From contig CALUFC010000001.1 in NCBI GenBank assembly GCA_944319885.1, positions 62,001 through 126,000 on the forward strand: DNA of 64,000 nt. Direction: 5' to 3'. The translations under genes and the position numbers were made by a program. Origin of the DNA: an uncultured Coriobacteriaceae bacterium (GTDB taxonomy: Bacteria; Actinomycetota; Coriobacteriia; Coriobacteriales; Coriobacteriaceae). Below the pieces are notes generated by a model that worked only from the letters and a program-made list of their open reading frames with translations, did not search any database and had not been told where the DNA came from. This document shows, one piece after another, positions 57,496-64,000 of this stretch (its first letter is position 1; every line of letters begins with the position of its first letter).

Positions 57496-57822
57496 ATGAG
57501 GACCATCAAGTCCCGAACGGACTTTGAGCATGTGTACACGCGGGGAAAGCGCTACAACCATCCATTGATTCGTATGGTTATATGTGAAGCTTGTTGCGAA
57601 GGCGATCCGGGCAGGGTCGCCTTCGCTGCACCGAAGCGACTTGGCAATGCCGTGTGGCGTAACCGTTCGAAGCGCGTTTTGCGCGAGGCGTCCCGTCACA
57701 ACGGTCTTCCCGTGCAGGGATTCGACATGATCTTCTTTGCCACGCGTGGCACCGCTACGGCGGCGGCCGGCGAGGTTGCAGGCGCGCTCGCGACGTTGCT
57801 CAAGCGGGCGGGTGTGGCCTGA
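57496..57822 (+). CDS. rnpA: Ribonuclease P protein component
   Basis: 108 aa basic protein assisting RNase P RNA in tRNA 5' maturation. Motif [15 protein letters not shown] (RNRxKR signature) and N-terminal [14 protein letters not shown]. No clear ribosome site, as expected for coupling to rpmH 17 nt upstream. Stop overlaps the yidD ATG by one base. Confidence 0.96.
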   Translation: MRTIKSRTDFEHVYTRGKRYNHPLIRMVICEACCEGDPGRVAFAAPKRLGNAVWRNRSKRVLREASRHNGLPVQGFDMIFFATRGTATAAAGEVAGALATLLKRAGVA

Positions 57823-58046
57823 TGGCGCGTTCGCCCGTGTCATGGGTCGCCCGCGCGGCCATTCGCTTCTATCAGCGTTGTATCTCGCCGATGTTGCCGA
57901 ACGCATGCATCTATGTCCCGTCGTGCTCACAGTACACGCTCGAGGCGATTGAGAAATATGGTGTTGTTCAGGGCTGCTGGCTGGGAGCGCGGCGCATCGT
58001 TCGATGCAATCCGCTCCACGGCGGCGGCTACGACCCGGTGCCTTAG
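57822..58046 (+). CDS. yidD: Membrane protein insertion efficiency factor YidD
   Basis: 74 aa, with [32 protein letters not shown] split family motif (PSCSQYT) and C-terminal [17 protein letters not shown] overlap with rnpA indicates translational coupling. Helps YidC insertion. Confidence 0.95.
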   Translation: MARSPVSWVARAAIRFYQRCISPMLPNACIYVPSCSQYTLEAIEKYGVVQGCWLGARRIVRCNPLHGGGYDPVP

Positions 58047-58074
58047 GGCACGTGCATAACGGAGGATTCATTCA

Positions 58075-58845
58075 ATGTGGGACTGGCTCGTTAACATTCT
58101 CTTTGAGATTCTCAAGCTGATCCAGAGTTTCGCGGTCGACTGGGGTCTCTCGATCATCATCTTGGTGCTGATCATCCGCGTCATTTTGACGCCGCTGCTG
58201 CTGAAGTCCACGAAGTCCACGGCACGCATGCAGGTGCTGCAGCCGCGTCTCATGGAGCTGCAGCAGAAGTATCAGGACGATCCGCAGCGCATGAACGAGG
58301 AGATGCAGAAGTTCTATTCTGAGAACAAGTTCAATCCCTTCGGTGGATGCCTGCCGCTCCTTATCCAGATGCCCGTCCTTTTGGCGCTCTTTACGCTGCT
58401 GCGTAATCTGCCGCAGTATTTCGAGGGCACCAATTTCTCGTTCTATAACATCCTGCCCGATCTCACCACGGCGCCCTCCACGGCGATGTCTCAGGGGATT
58501 GAGGTCGCTCTGCCGTACCTTATCTCGCTCGTGCTGTTCGCGGTGCTCACCCTCATCCCTCAGCTGTATATGGCGCGCAACCAAACCGGCCAGCAGGCTA
58601 CCACGATGCGCACGACCGCTCTGGTCATGGCCGTCATGATGCTTTTCATCGGCTGGGCGCTTCCCGCCGGTGTGCTGCTGTATTACGACGTCTCCACGCT
58701 CTGGCAGGTTATTCAGCAGATCTTCGTTACCCAGAAGGTGATGGAGAAGGCCAAGGCCGAGGAAGAGGCTCGTTTGGCGAATGCTCCCATCGAGGTCGAT
58801 GTCGTTCGTCGCCAGCGTAGAGAGCGTCCTCATAAGAAGCACTAA
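58075..58845 (+). CDS. yidC: Membrane protein insertase YidC (Oxa1 family)
   Basis: 256 aa, short Gram-positive form without a periplasmic domain. Five hydrophobic segments; IRVILTPLLLKSTKSTARMQ carries the hydrophilic-groove Arg region, NPFGGCLPLLIQMPVLLALF and ALPAGVLLYYDVSTLW are typical. Basic C-terminal tail (RRQRRERPHKKH). A GGAGG-like ribosome site precedes the ATG. Its stop codon lies inside a GGTACC palindrome. Confidence 0.96.
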   Translation: MWDWLVNILFEILKLIQSFAVDWGLSIIILVLIIRVILTPLLLKSTKSTARMQVLQPRLMELQQKYQDDPQRMNEEMQKFYSENKFNPFGGCLPLLIQMPVLLALFTLLRNLPQYFEGTNFSFYNILPDLTTAPSTAMSQGIEVALPYLISLVLFAVLTLIPQLYMARNQTGQQATTMRTTALVMAVMMLFIGWALPAGVLLYYDVSTLWQVIQQIFVTQKVMEKAKAEEEARLANAPIEVDVVRRQRRERPHKKH

Positions 58846-58860
58846 TTAGGTACCTAATTA
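58843..58860. repeat. 18-nt perfect palindrome after yidC
   Basis: TAATTAGGTACCTAATTA overlaps the yidC stop codon and precedes khpB. A related imperfect sequence (AGGTACCTAAT core) follows the YtxH-like gene stop at 62361-62379. Could be a protein-binding site; unknown. Confidence 0.6.
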
Positions 58861-58877
58861 ATATGCAAGGAGTTACT

Positions 58878-59471
58878 ATGGCTGAGGAATTGCTCGATCA
58901 GCTTGACGAGGAGCCCACTGCCGATGAGGTTCAACCTGAGACGGTTGATTATGTTGGGGCGTATCCCGAGATTGCCCAGCGCTATAAGAATGGCGAAGAT
59001 CTCTCCGATGAGGATCTTGATACGATTGCCGATGTCGCTATTTCTATCCTGCGTGAGATCTTGGGACACTTCGATGCTGCGAACTCTCCCATTGATGAGT
59101 ACGAGGGTGACAATGGCGAGCTCATCCTCGATGTGACTGCCCCCAACCTTGCTGTGCTTATTGGTCGTCATGGCCGTACGCTTGACTCCTTGCAGACGAT
59201 GTTCTCCTTGCTGGTGAGCCGTAAGCTCGGCTTCCGTTATCCTGTGGTCGTCGATATCGAAGGCTATAAGAGCCGTCGCCATGACAAGATCGTTGATCTT
59301 GCTCATAAGGCTGCTGCTCGTGCCATTCGTCAGCACTCGACGGTTTCTCTTCAGCCTATGAATGCATATGAGCGCCGTCTGGTCCACATCGCGCTTCGTG
59401 ATAATGTGGCTGTTGAAACCCATTCCGAGGGTATCGATCCCGATCGCCGTGTGGTGATTACGCTTCGCTAA
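58878..59471 (+). CDS. khpB: KH/R3H RNA-binding protein KhpB (Jag)
   Basis: 197 aa. Acidic N-terminus without the Jag-N domain; KH domain with IGRHGRTLDSLQTMFSLLVS (GxxG loop GRHG) at about 95-130; R3H domain with AYERRLVHIALRDN at about 165-180. RNA-binding partner of KhpA with roles in cell-division control in Gram-positives. Start at 58878 after AAGGAG. Codon use becomes clearly more AT-rich here than in yidC. Followed by a terminator. Confidence 0.93.
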   Translation: MAEELLDQLDEEPTADEVQPETVDYVGAYPEIAQRYKNGEDLSDEDLDTIADVAISILREILGHFDAANSPIDEYEGDNGELILDVTAPNLAVLIGRHGRTLDSLQTMFSLLVSRKLGFRYPVVVDIEGYKSRRHDKIVDLAHKAAARAIRQHSTVSLQPMNAYERRLVHIALRDNVAVETHSEGIDPDRRVVITLR

Positions 59472-59492
59472 TACGTATAACATGGTATGGTG

Positions 59493-59517
59493 AAGGGGCA
59501 TGGATTCCATGCCCCTT
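59493..59517 (+). terminator. Terminator after khpB
   Basis: 11-bp stem (59493-59503 AAGGGGCATGG with 59507-59517), 3-nt loop, then T-rich tail. Located 22 nt past the stop. Confidence 0.9.
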
Positions 59518-59570
59518 TTCTTATGCCACGATTTCTTGTGCCGTGGTTTTCTGTCTTGAAAGGCCGATGT

Positions 59571-60311
59571 ATGTCTGCTTCACTTACTACCTCTGATAGA
59601 ACCATGGTGTTGGCAACACTGGAATCATACTGTAGTGAGTTCGGTATTTCTGCTTCTCGTGATGACCTGACCTTGTGCCTTGATCACCTCGATCTTGTTA
59701 TCGAGAAGAATAAGGTCATGAATCTTACGCGCATCACTGATTATGATGACGCGCTCATTCTTCATATCCTTGATTCTCTGTTGTTTCTTCCAGCTCTTGA
59801 GTCTGCGATCCAGGGTCCCTTGCTGGATATGGGTTCCGGTGCTGGGTTCCCGGGTATCCCGCTTGCTATCGTGTCTCGTCGCCCTACGGTTCTGATTGAT
59901 TCTGTCGGCAAAAAGGTTCATGCACTTACTTCATTCATTGAGCACCTCGAGCTTCAGGATGTTTGTGCCGTTCATGATCGCCTTGAGAACTTTGCACTCG
60001 CTCATCGACATGAGTTTGCTGTTGTGACTGCGCGTGCCGTTGCCTCTCTTCCTATTCTTATTGAATATGCTGCCCCTCTTCTTGCTATGCGCGGTGTGCT
60101 CGTTGTCTCAAAAGGTAATCCATCTGATGAGGAGCTTCATGCTGGTTCTGCCGCTGCTAAGATCTGCGGCATGAAATACCTTAACTCTATTTCCTATGAT
60201 CTTCCTCACGATGCCGGTCACCGTCAGATTCTTGTCTATGAGCGAGTTGCTGATCCTTCGATTAAGCTTCCTCGTGCCATTGGTATGGCAAAGAAAACTC
60301 CACTCGCATAG
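59571..60311 (+). CDS. rsmG: 16S rRNA (guanine-N7) methyltransferase RsmG
   Basis: 246 aa. SAM motif LLDMGSGAGFPGIPLAIVS, VMNLTRITDYDDALILHILDSL and AVVTARAVASLPILIEYAAPLL are family marks. Modifies G527 in 16S rRNA. Start at 59571 (MSASLTTSD) after GAAAGG. Strong T-ending codon preference, unlike the GC-ending codons of most of the window. Directly followed by the parS cluster. Confidence 0.95.
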   Translation: MSASLTTSDRTMVLATLESYCSEFGISASRDDLTLCLDHLDLVIEKNKVMNLTRITDYDDALILHILDSLLFLPALESAIQGPLLDMGSGAGFPGIPLAIVSRRPTVLIDSVGKKVHALTSFIEHLELQDVCAVHDRLENFALAHRHEFAVVTARAVASLPILIEYAAPLLAMRGVLVVSKGNPSDEELHAGSAAAKICGMKYLNSISYDLPHDAGHRQILVYERVADPSIKLPRAIGMAKKTPLA

Positions 60312-60312
60312 T

Positions 60313-60328
60313 TGTTTCACGTGAAACA
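60313..60328. other. parS site 1
   Basis: Perfect TGTTTCACGTGAAACA, the chromosomal parS palindrome bound by ParB, two nt after the rsmG stop. Confidence 0.95.
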
Positions 60329-60346
60329 CCCTTTATCTTTTTGTTC

Positions 60347-60375
60347 TTGCCACTTTGTTTCACGTGAAACATAAT
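60347..60375 (+). promoter_or_regulatory. Candidate parAB promoter overlapping parS 2
   Basis: TTGCCA (60347-60352), 17-nt spacer, CATAAT (60370-60375). The spacer contains most of parS site 2, so ParB binding would directly affect transcription. Confidence 0.6.
60356..60371. other. parS site 2
   Basis: Perfect TGTTTCACGTGAAACA; lies between the -35 and -10 of the candidate parAB promoter. Confidence 0.95.
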
Positions 60376-60393
60376 AGAACCGAATAGTGATGT

Positions 60394-60409
60394 TGTTTCA
60401 CGTGAAACA
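60394..60409. other. parS site 3
   Basis: Perfect TGTTTCACGTGAAACA, 41 nt before the parA start. Three sites within 97 nt make a local ParB-loading centre beside the origin. Confidence 0.95.
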
Positions 60410-60450
60410 ATCTCCGGCCATGAAACGAACTTGAACTACAAGGAGGTAAC

Positions 60451-61251
60451 GTGGGCTATCAAGACGTCAAGCGCTCTAAAAATGCGAAAGCAACAAGAGT
60501 CATCGCCATCATCAATCAGAAAGGTGGCGTGGGAAAGTCAACAACAGCTGTTAATCTGGCAGCAGCACTGAGTGAACTGAAGAAAAAAGTCTTGCTCATC
60601 GATTTTGATCCACAGGGAAACAGCACCAGCGGCTTCGGAATCGAGAAGGAAGAGCTTGAAGCATGCGTCTATGATGCACTGCTCAATGATGTTCCGCTTG
60701 AAGAACTCATTCAAGATACGCCAAGCAAGCGTGTGTTCGTCGTGCCGGCAACAATCCAGCTTGCTGGTGCAGAGATAGAGCTTGTTTCGGCGATGGCACG
60801 CGAAACGCGTCTTAAAGAACTCATTGCACCAATCAAAGATGAGTTTGACTTTATATTTATCGATTGTCCACCGTCCTTGGGACTGCTTACTATCAATGCT
60901 CTTGCAGCCGCTGATAGTGTTTTGATTCCTATTCAGTGCGAATACTATGCTCTGGAAGGCGTTACGAAACTTCTCGAATCAATGCGTATGGTTAAAAGTC
61001 GTATCAACAAGCAGCTTGATACCTATGGCGTGCTTCTGACCATGTTTGATTCACGTACATCCTTATCAAACCAGGTTGCAGACGAAGTGCGCGCCTACTT
61101 TGGAGACGATACGTTTAAGACTGTAATTCCGCGTACGGTAAAGCTATCAGAAGCACCTTCTTTTGGTCTTCCGATTATCGAATATGCTCCAACGAACAAA
61201 GGTGCCATTGCCTATATGAATCTCGCCAAAGAGGTGATCAAACGTGCCTAG
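60451..61251 (+). CDS. parA: Chromosome-partitioning ATPase ParA (Soj)
   Basis: 266 aa. Deviant Walker A INQKGGVGKSTTAVNLAAAL, Walker A' LLIDFDPQGNSTSGF, Walker B DFIFIDCPPSLGLLT. Moves ParB-parS complexes over the nucleoid. GTG start at 60451 with GGAGG upstream. Overlaps parB by 8 nt. Confidence 0.97.
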   Translation: MGYQDVKRSKNAKATRVIAIINQKGGVGKSTTAVNLAAALSELKKKVLLIDFDPQGNSTSGFGIEKEELEACVYDALLNDVPLEELIQDTPSKRVFVVPATIQLAGAEIELVSAMARETRLKELIAPIKDEFDFIFIDCPPSLGLLTINALAAADSVLIPIQCEYYALEGVTKLLESMRMVKSRINKQLDTYGVLLTMFDSRTSLSNQVADEVRAYFGDDTFKTVIPRTVKLSEAPSFGLPIIEYAPTNKGAIAYMNLAKEVIKRA

Positions 61252-62110
61252 TCCTAAGAAACGTGCACTTGGTAAAGGTTTGAATGCTCTCGTAGGTGAA
61301 GCTCAGCACGAAACCGGTTCATCCGCACAAGAGATGAAGGTGCCGATTGAGAAAATCAAACCAAATCCCAATCAGCCGCGTATTCACTTCAATGAGACCG
61401 AGTTAAATGAACTTTGCGAATCGATACGTGAACACGGCGTGTTGCAGCCCCTTCTGGTTCGCAAGCAGGGATCAGGTTATGAGATCATCGCCGGAGAACG
61501 TCGATATCAGGCATCGAAATTAGCCGATCTCACTGAGCTCCCTGTGATTGTGAAGGATGTCAATGATGAAGAGATGCTTGCGCTGGCACTCATTGAGAAT
61601 CTTCAGCGATCTGATTTAAACCCGTTGGAAGAAGCCAAGGGATATAAGCAGCTCATTGACGCAAGCGGAATGACGCAAGAGGCACTCTCTAAGGCAGTCT
61701 CTAAATCTCGCTCTGCGATAACCAATTCGTTGCGCCTGTTGGATCTACCGGAGCCAGTACAGGATCTAATCTTTGCAGGAAAGCTGACAGCTGGACATGC
61801 TCGCGCAATTCTTGCAGTACCTTATGAAGATGCGCGAATCAAGTTGGCAGAGAAGGTGGTAGCTGAGGGATTGTCGGTTCGAGCGACAGAAAATCTTGCT
61901 CCATTGTTTTCTGTCGGAGAGACACCCAAGAAGCCTCGTCCGGTTACGCCGCAGGCATTCAAGAAAGCTGCTCGTGTGCTTCGTCAAAAGCTCAACACGA
62001 ATGTACGTGTGAAGAGCGTGCGGGGTAAGAACAAGATTGAGATTGAGTTTAAGGATGAAGATGAACTTCAGACCATCCTTTCTGAGATCATGAATATCGA
62101 AATGGAGTAA
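61244..62110 (+). CDS. parB: Chromosome-partitioning protein ParB
   Basis: 288 aa. N-terminal ParA-interacting peptide (KKRALGKGLNALVG), CTPase/ParB domain (IKPNPNQPRIHF, YEIIAGERRYQAS with the GERRxRA-type motif, LIENLQRSDLNPLEEAKGY), helix-turn-helix (MTQEALSKAVSKSRSAITN) that reads parS, and C-terminal dimer domain. GTG start inside the end of parA. Confidence 0.97.
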   Translation: MPSPKKRALGKGLNALVGEAQHETGSSAQEMKVPIEKIKPNPNQPRIHFNETELNELCESIREHGVLQPLLVRKQGSGYEIIAGERRYQASKLADLTELPVIVKDVNDEEMLALALIENLQRSDLNPLEEAKGYKQLIDASGMTQEALSKAVSKSRSAITNSLRLLDLPEPVQDLIFAGKLTAGHARAILAVPYEDARIKLAEKVVAEGLSVRATENLAPLFSVGETPKKPRPVTPQAFKKAARVLRQKLNTNVRVKSVRGKNKIEIEFKDEDELQTILSEIMNIEME

Positions 62111-62112
62111 TC

Positions 62113-62367
62113 ATGGGTAAGAAATTGTTCGGCATCATTGCATTAGGTGCAACGATTGCAGCGGGAGCATTTGCCGGATATAAGGTTGCAACCGACAGTG
62201 AGCTGCGTCAAAAGCTCCTTCGTGGCGCACAAGATATGCTCGAAACTTCGAAGAAAGCAGTAACCGAGATGTCGGAAGATGTCGCATTGAAGACAGCGAG
62301 GATGACCAAGAATCCCAAGATCAATCAGGAATGGGTTGAAAATCAATGGGAGTCTATTGGTTATTAA
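62113..62367 (+). CDS. YtxH-like small membrane protein
   Basis: 84 aa, two nt after parB. One N-terminal hydrophobic segment (FGIIALGATIAAGAFAGYKVA) followed by a charged helical tail (ELRQKLLRGAQDMLETSKKAV), the pattern of YtxH/gas-vesicle-GvpP-like proteins. Function unknown. Part of the parAB operon; terminator follows. Confidence 0.75.
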   Translation: MGKKLFGIIALGATIAAGAFAGYKVATDSELRQKLLRGAQDMLETSKKAVTEMSEDVALKTARMTKNPKINQEWVENQWESIGY

Positions 62368-62392
62368 GGTACCTAATAAACCTGTTGTGTAT

Positions 62393-62419
62393 GGGAGGGA
62401 TCGCGATGCGGTCCTTCCC
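62393..62419 (+). terminator. Terminator of parAB operon
   Basis: 12-pair stem with G-T pairs (62393-62404 with 62408-62419), 3-nt loop, then TTTTGTT. Confidence 0.8.
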
Positions 62420-62942
62420 TTTTGTTATAAAGCAAACGTCACGCTACCACTGCGTTATGGTTGACAAGTAACGAAGAGAAGAAATCAACAGGTCATCGTT
62501 GATATGGTGAAAATCTACGAAGACAAACATACGTTTTGCACAAGCGGCCAATCACAACAACAATCTATAAACAGCTACGTCTTCCTGCGACTTGGATAAA
62601 TTTGTATAACTAACCTGCGCATTCACAAAATGTACAACTAAACAAGTAGGAATAACTGGCAAAACATATTATAGAATGAATAACCGCAGGTCAAACAAGT
62701 GCTTGTGGAAAAGTCAGAAATGAAGCGACGCGAAATGTGGAAAACGTTGATAACACGACAATCCGCAGGACAGCATTGCAAGGTTTTCGACAGGCGCATG
62801 TTAATAGAAAGCATGCCAAAGTTTCACTTCATGAAGGTTCTAGCAGCGTACGCATGTCGTATAGTGATGCTCCCGCCTATTTCGCCGTAGGTATGGATTC
62901 ACGTGGAACATCGAGCAGCGATGAGGGAGCAGGTGAGCGTCG
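62420..62942. other. AT-rich noncoding region upstream of dnaB
   Basis: About 520 nt of low-GC DNA with no credible gene. It contains TGTGGAAAA twice (62704-62712, 62736-62744; DnaA-box-like) and, near dnaB, GGATTCACGTGGAACA (62895-62910; 13 of 16 to parS). A TATAGT hexamer near 62860 is a weak -10 candidate for dnaB. The frame at 62699-62890 lacks a ribosome site and overlaps these motifs; I do not call it. Confidence 0.55.
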
Positions 62943-64000
62943 GTGAACGAGGAATATTACCAGGAAGATGTCGTGTCGCGCGGCGCGCGACAAGGCCTGC
63001 CTAACAACGCGGACGCTGAGGCGAACGTGCTGGCAGCCATGCTGCTCTCCCCCGAAGTCGTCAACGATGCCGCCTCGATGCTGCGCCCCGAAGATTTCTT
63101 CCGTCCGGCGCATCGCACGCTGTTCACCTCGATGCTCGAGATGAACGAGCGCAGTATCCCGGTCGATTCCATCTCGCTGATCGATTACCTCGCCTCAATC
63201 GACAAGCTTGCCTCCGTGGGCGGCGAGGCGTACATCCTCGAGTTGGTGGGAAACACCATCTCGCTGGTGAACTGGCAGCACCATGCTGGTATCGTGCGCC
63301 GCGATGCCATGCTGCGCGAGATCATCGGTGCAACGAACCAGATCAATGCGCTCGCCTATGATGCGCCGCTCGACACGAAAGAGGTCGTGGAGCGGGCCGA
63401 GAGCATGCTACTCTCGGTGACGGAGCGCGAGGTCTCAAATGTCTACAAATCGCTCACCGAGTTCATGGTTGAGGCCTATAACGAGGCGGCGGAGGTCTGC
63501 GCGGCAGGTGGTCAGGCGCATGGCGTTCCCACCGGGTTTCCCAGCCTCGATCGGCTGCTGCTTGGATTGCGCGAGGGCCAGCTCGTCATCATCGGCGCGC
63601 GCCCTGCTGTGGGTAAGACCTCGTTCGCCCTCAACCTGGCGCTCAATGCGGCGGCAGCGGGATACACCGTTGGCTTCTTCTCGCTCGAGATGAGCGGCAA
63701 GGAAATCGCCCAGCGCCTCATCTGCGCGCATGCGATGCTCTCGATCTCGGATTTCCGCACGGGTCGCATCTCGCCCGAGCAGTGGGCGAACATCAACGAG
63801 GCAACCCAGGAGCTCTCGAAGCTCGATATCCTCATTGACGATACGCCGGGTACCACGGTCACCGAGATTCGTGCCAAGGCGCGCCGCATGCTCCACAACA
63901 AGGAGAAATCGATCGTCATCCTCGACTACCTGCAGCTTGTAAGCCCGCCTCCCGGCCGCCGTGCCGAGAACCGCGCGGTCGAGGTCTCCGAGATGAGCCG
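62943..64000 (+). CDS. dnaB: Replicative DNA helicase DnaB (C-terminus off window)
   Basis: Hexameric fork helicase. GTG start at 62943 (AGGTGA 6 nt upstream; an in-frame stop lies just before). N-terminal domain: LPNNADAEANVLAAMLLSPEV, RPEDFFRPAHRTLF; RecA-like domain: TGFPSLDRLLLGLREGQLVII, Walker A GARPAVGKTSFALN, FFSLEMSGKEIAQRL, Walker B SIVILDYLQLVSPP. 352 codons are present, still open at 64000. GC-rich codon use returns here. Probably loaded by the DciA protein encoded at 51183-51743. Confidence 0.96.
   Translation, partial: MNEEYYQEDVVSRGARQGLPNNADAEANVLAAMLLSPEVVNDAASMLRPEDFFRPAHRTLFTSMLEMNERSIPVDSISLIDYLASIDKLASVGGEAYILELVGNTISLVNWQHHAGIVRRDAMLREIIGATNQINALAYDAPLDTKEVVERAESMLLSVTEREVSNVYKSLTEFMVEAYNEAAEVCAAGGQAHGVPTGFPSLDRLLLGLREGQLVIIGARPAVGKTSFALNLALNAAAAGYTVGFFSLEMSGKEIAQRLICAHAMLSISDFRTGRISPEQWANINEATQELSKLDILIDDTPGTTVTEIRAKARRMLHNKEKSIVILDYLQLVSPPPGRRAENRAVEVSEMS

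Noticed and set aside
60313-60409. Three 16-nt repeats considered as a CRISPR or iteron array
   Set aside because: They are exact parS palindromes with unequal spacing, next to parAB; no spacers of uniform length and no cas genes.
62699-62890. Short frame in the gap before dnaB
   Set aside because: No ribosome site, no homology-like features, and it lies over DnaA-box-like motifs in noncoding AT-rich DNA.

Overview
The window is high-GC bacterial DNA carrying a chromosome replication-origin neighbourhood. Gene content and style point to class Coriobacteriia (Actinomycetota), most likely Collinsella or a close relative: a split two-gene transketolase, mannose-family PTS, dnaA-dnaN-recF-dciA-gyrB-gyrA in one block, paired WYL regulators, huge sortase-anchored surface proteins and GC-rich codon use. 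The genus is my inference from overall character; no 16S gene is present to confirm it.

Layout. 1-3637: end of a sugar ABC transporter locus (lipoprotein, cut by the window edge, plus MsmX-type ATPase) with an AraC regulator. 3728-6609: TRIC/YicG-type membrane protein and the two transketolase halves. 6837-14834: one giant surface protein with two different metallophosphoesterase domains and a beta-helix. 15342-18366: AbiEi/Vsr-like protein and TypA. 18593-25273: mannose-family PTS (EIIB-C-D-A) with a Gfo/Idh/MocA dehydrogenase, an RpiR regulator and three small genes. 25360-25574: tRNA-Ala and tRNA-Ile. 25887-30979: thioester-domain adhesin co-translated with a class B sortase. 30998-34829: membrane protein built on a degenerate M28 peptidase split by a very long acidic insert. 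35068-40875: two WYL regulators, DinG-type exonuclease-helicase, Ddl. 40981-46005: RlmN, the rpsF-ssb-rpsR-DUF2232-rplI operon, tRNA-Gly and a bifunctional-nuclease-family protein.

46293-64000 is the origin block. On the minus strand, reading away from about 57 kb: an ATPase-HTH protein, dnaA, dnaN, recF, dciA, gyrB, gyrA. On the plus strand: rpmH, rnpA, yidD, yidC, khpB (jag), rsmG, parA, parB, a YtxH-like gene and dnaB (cut by the window end). DnaA-box-like 9-mers cluster in three places around dnaA (dnaA-dnaN spacer, inside the gene upstream of dnaA, and upstream of that gene). Three perfect parS sites sit just before parA. Genes diverge from this point on both sides, as expected for a bidirectional origin.

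Most noteworthy: the adhesin/sortase pair with a non-standard LDQTG sorting signal; the ATPase-linker-winged-helix gene wedged between rpmH and dnaA with DnaA boxes inside its coding sequence; a pair of 63-nt palindromic elements between convergent genes; the M28-like pseudo-peptidase; and the double-phosphoesterase surface protein. No CRISPR array, rRNA gene, prophage or insertion sequence was seen.
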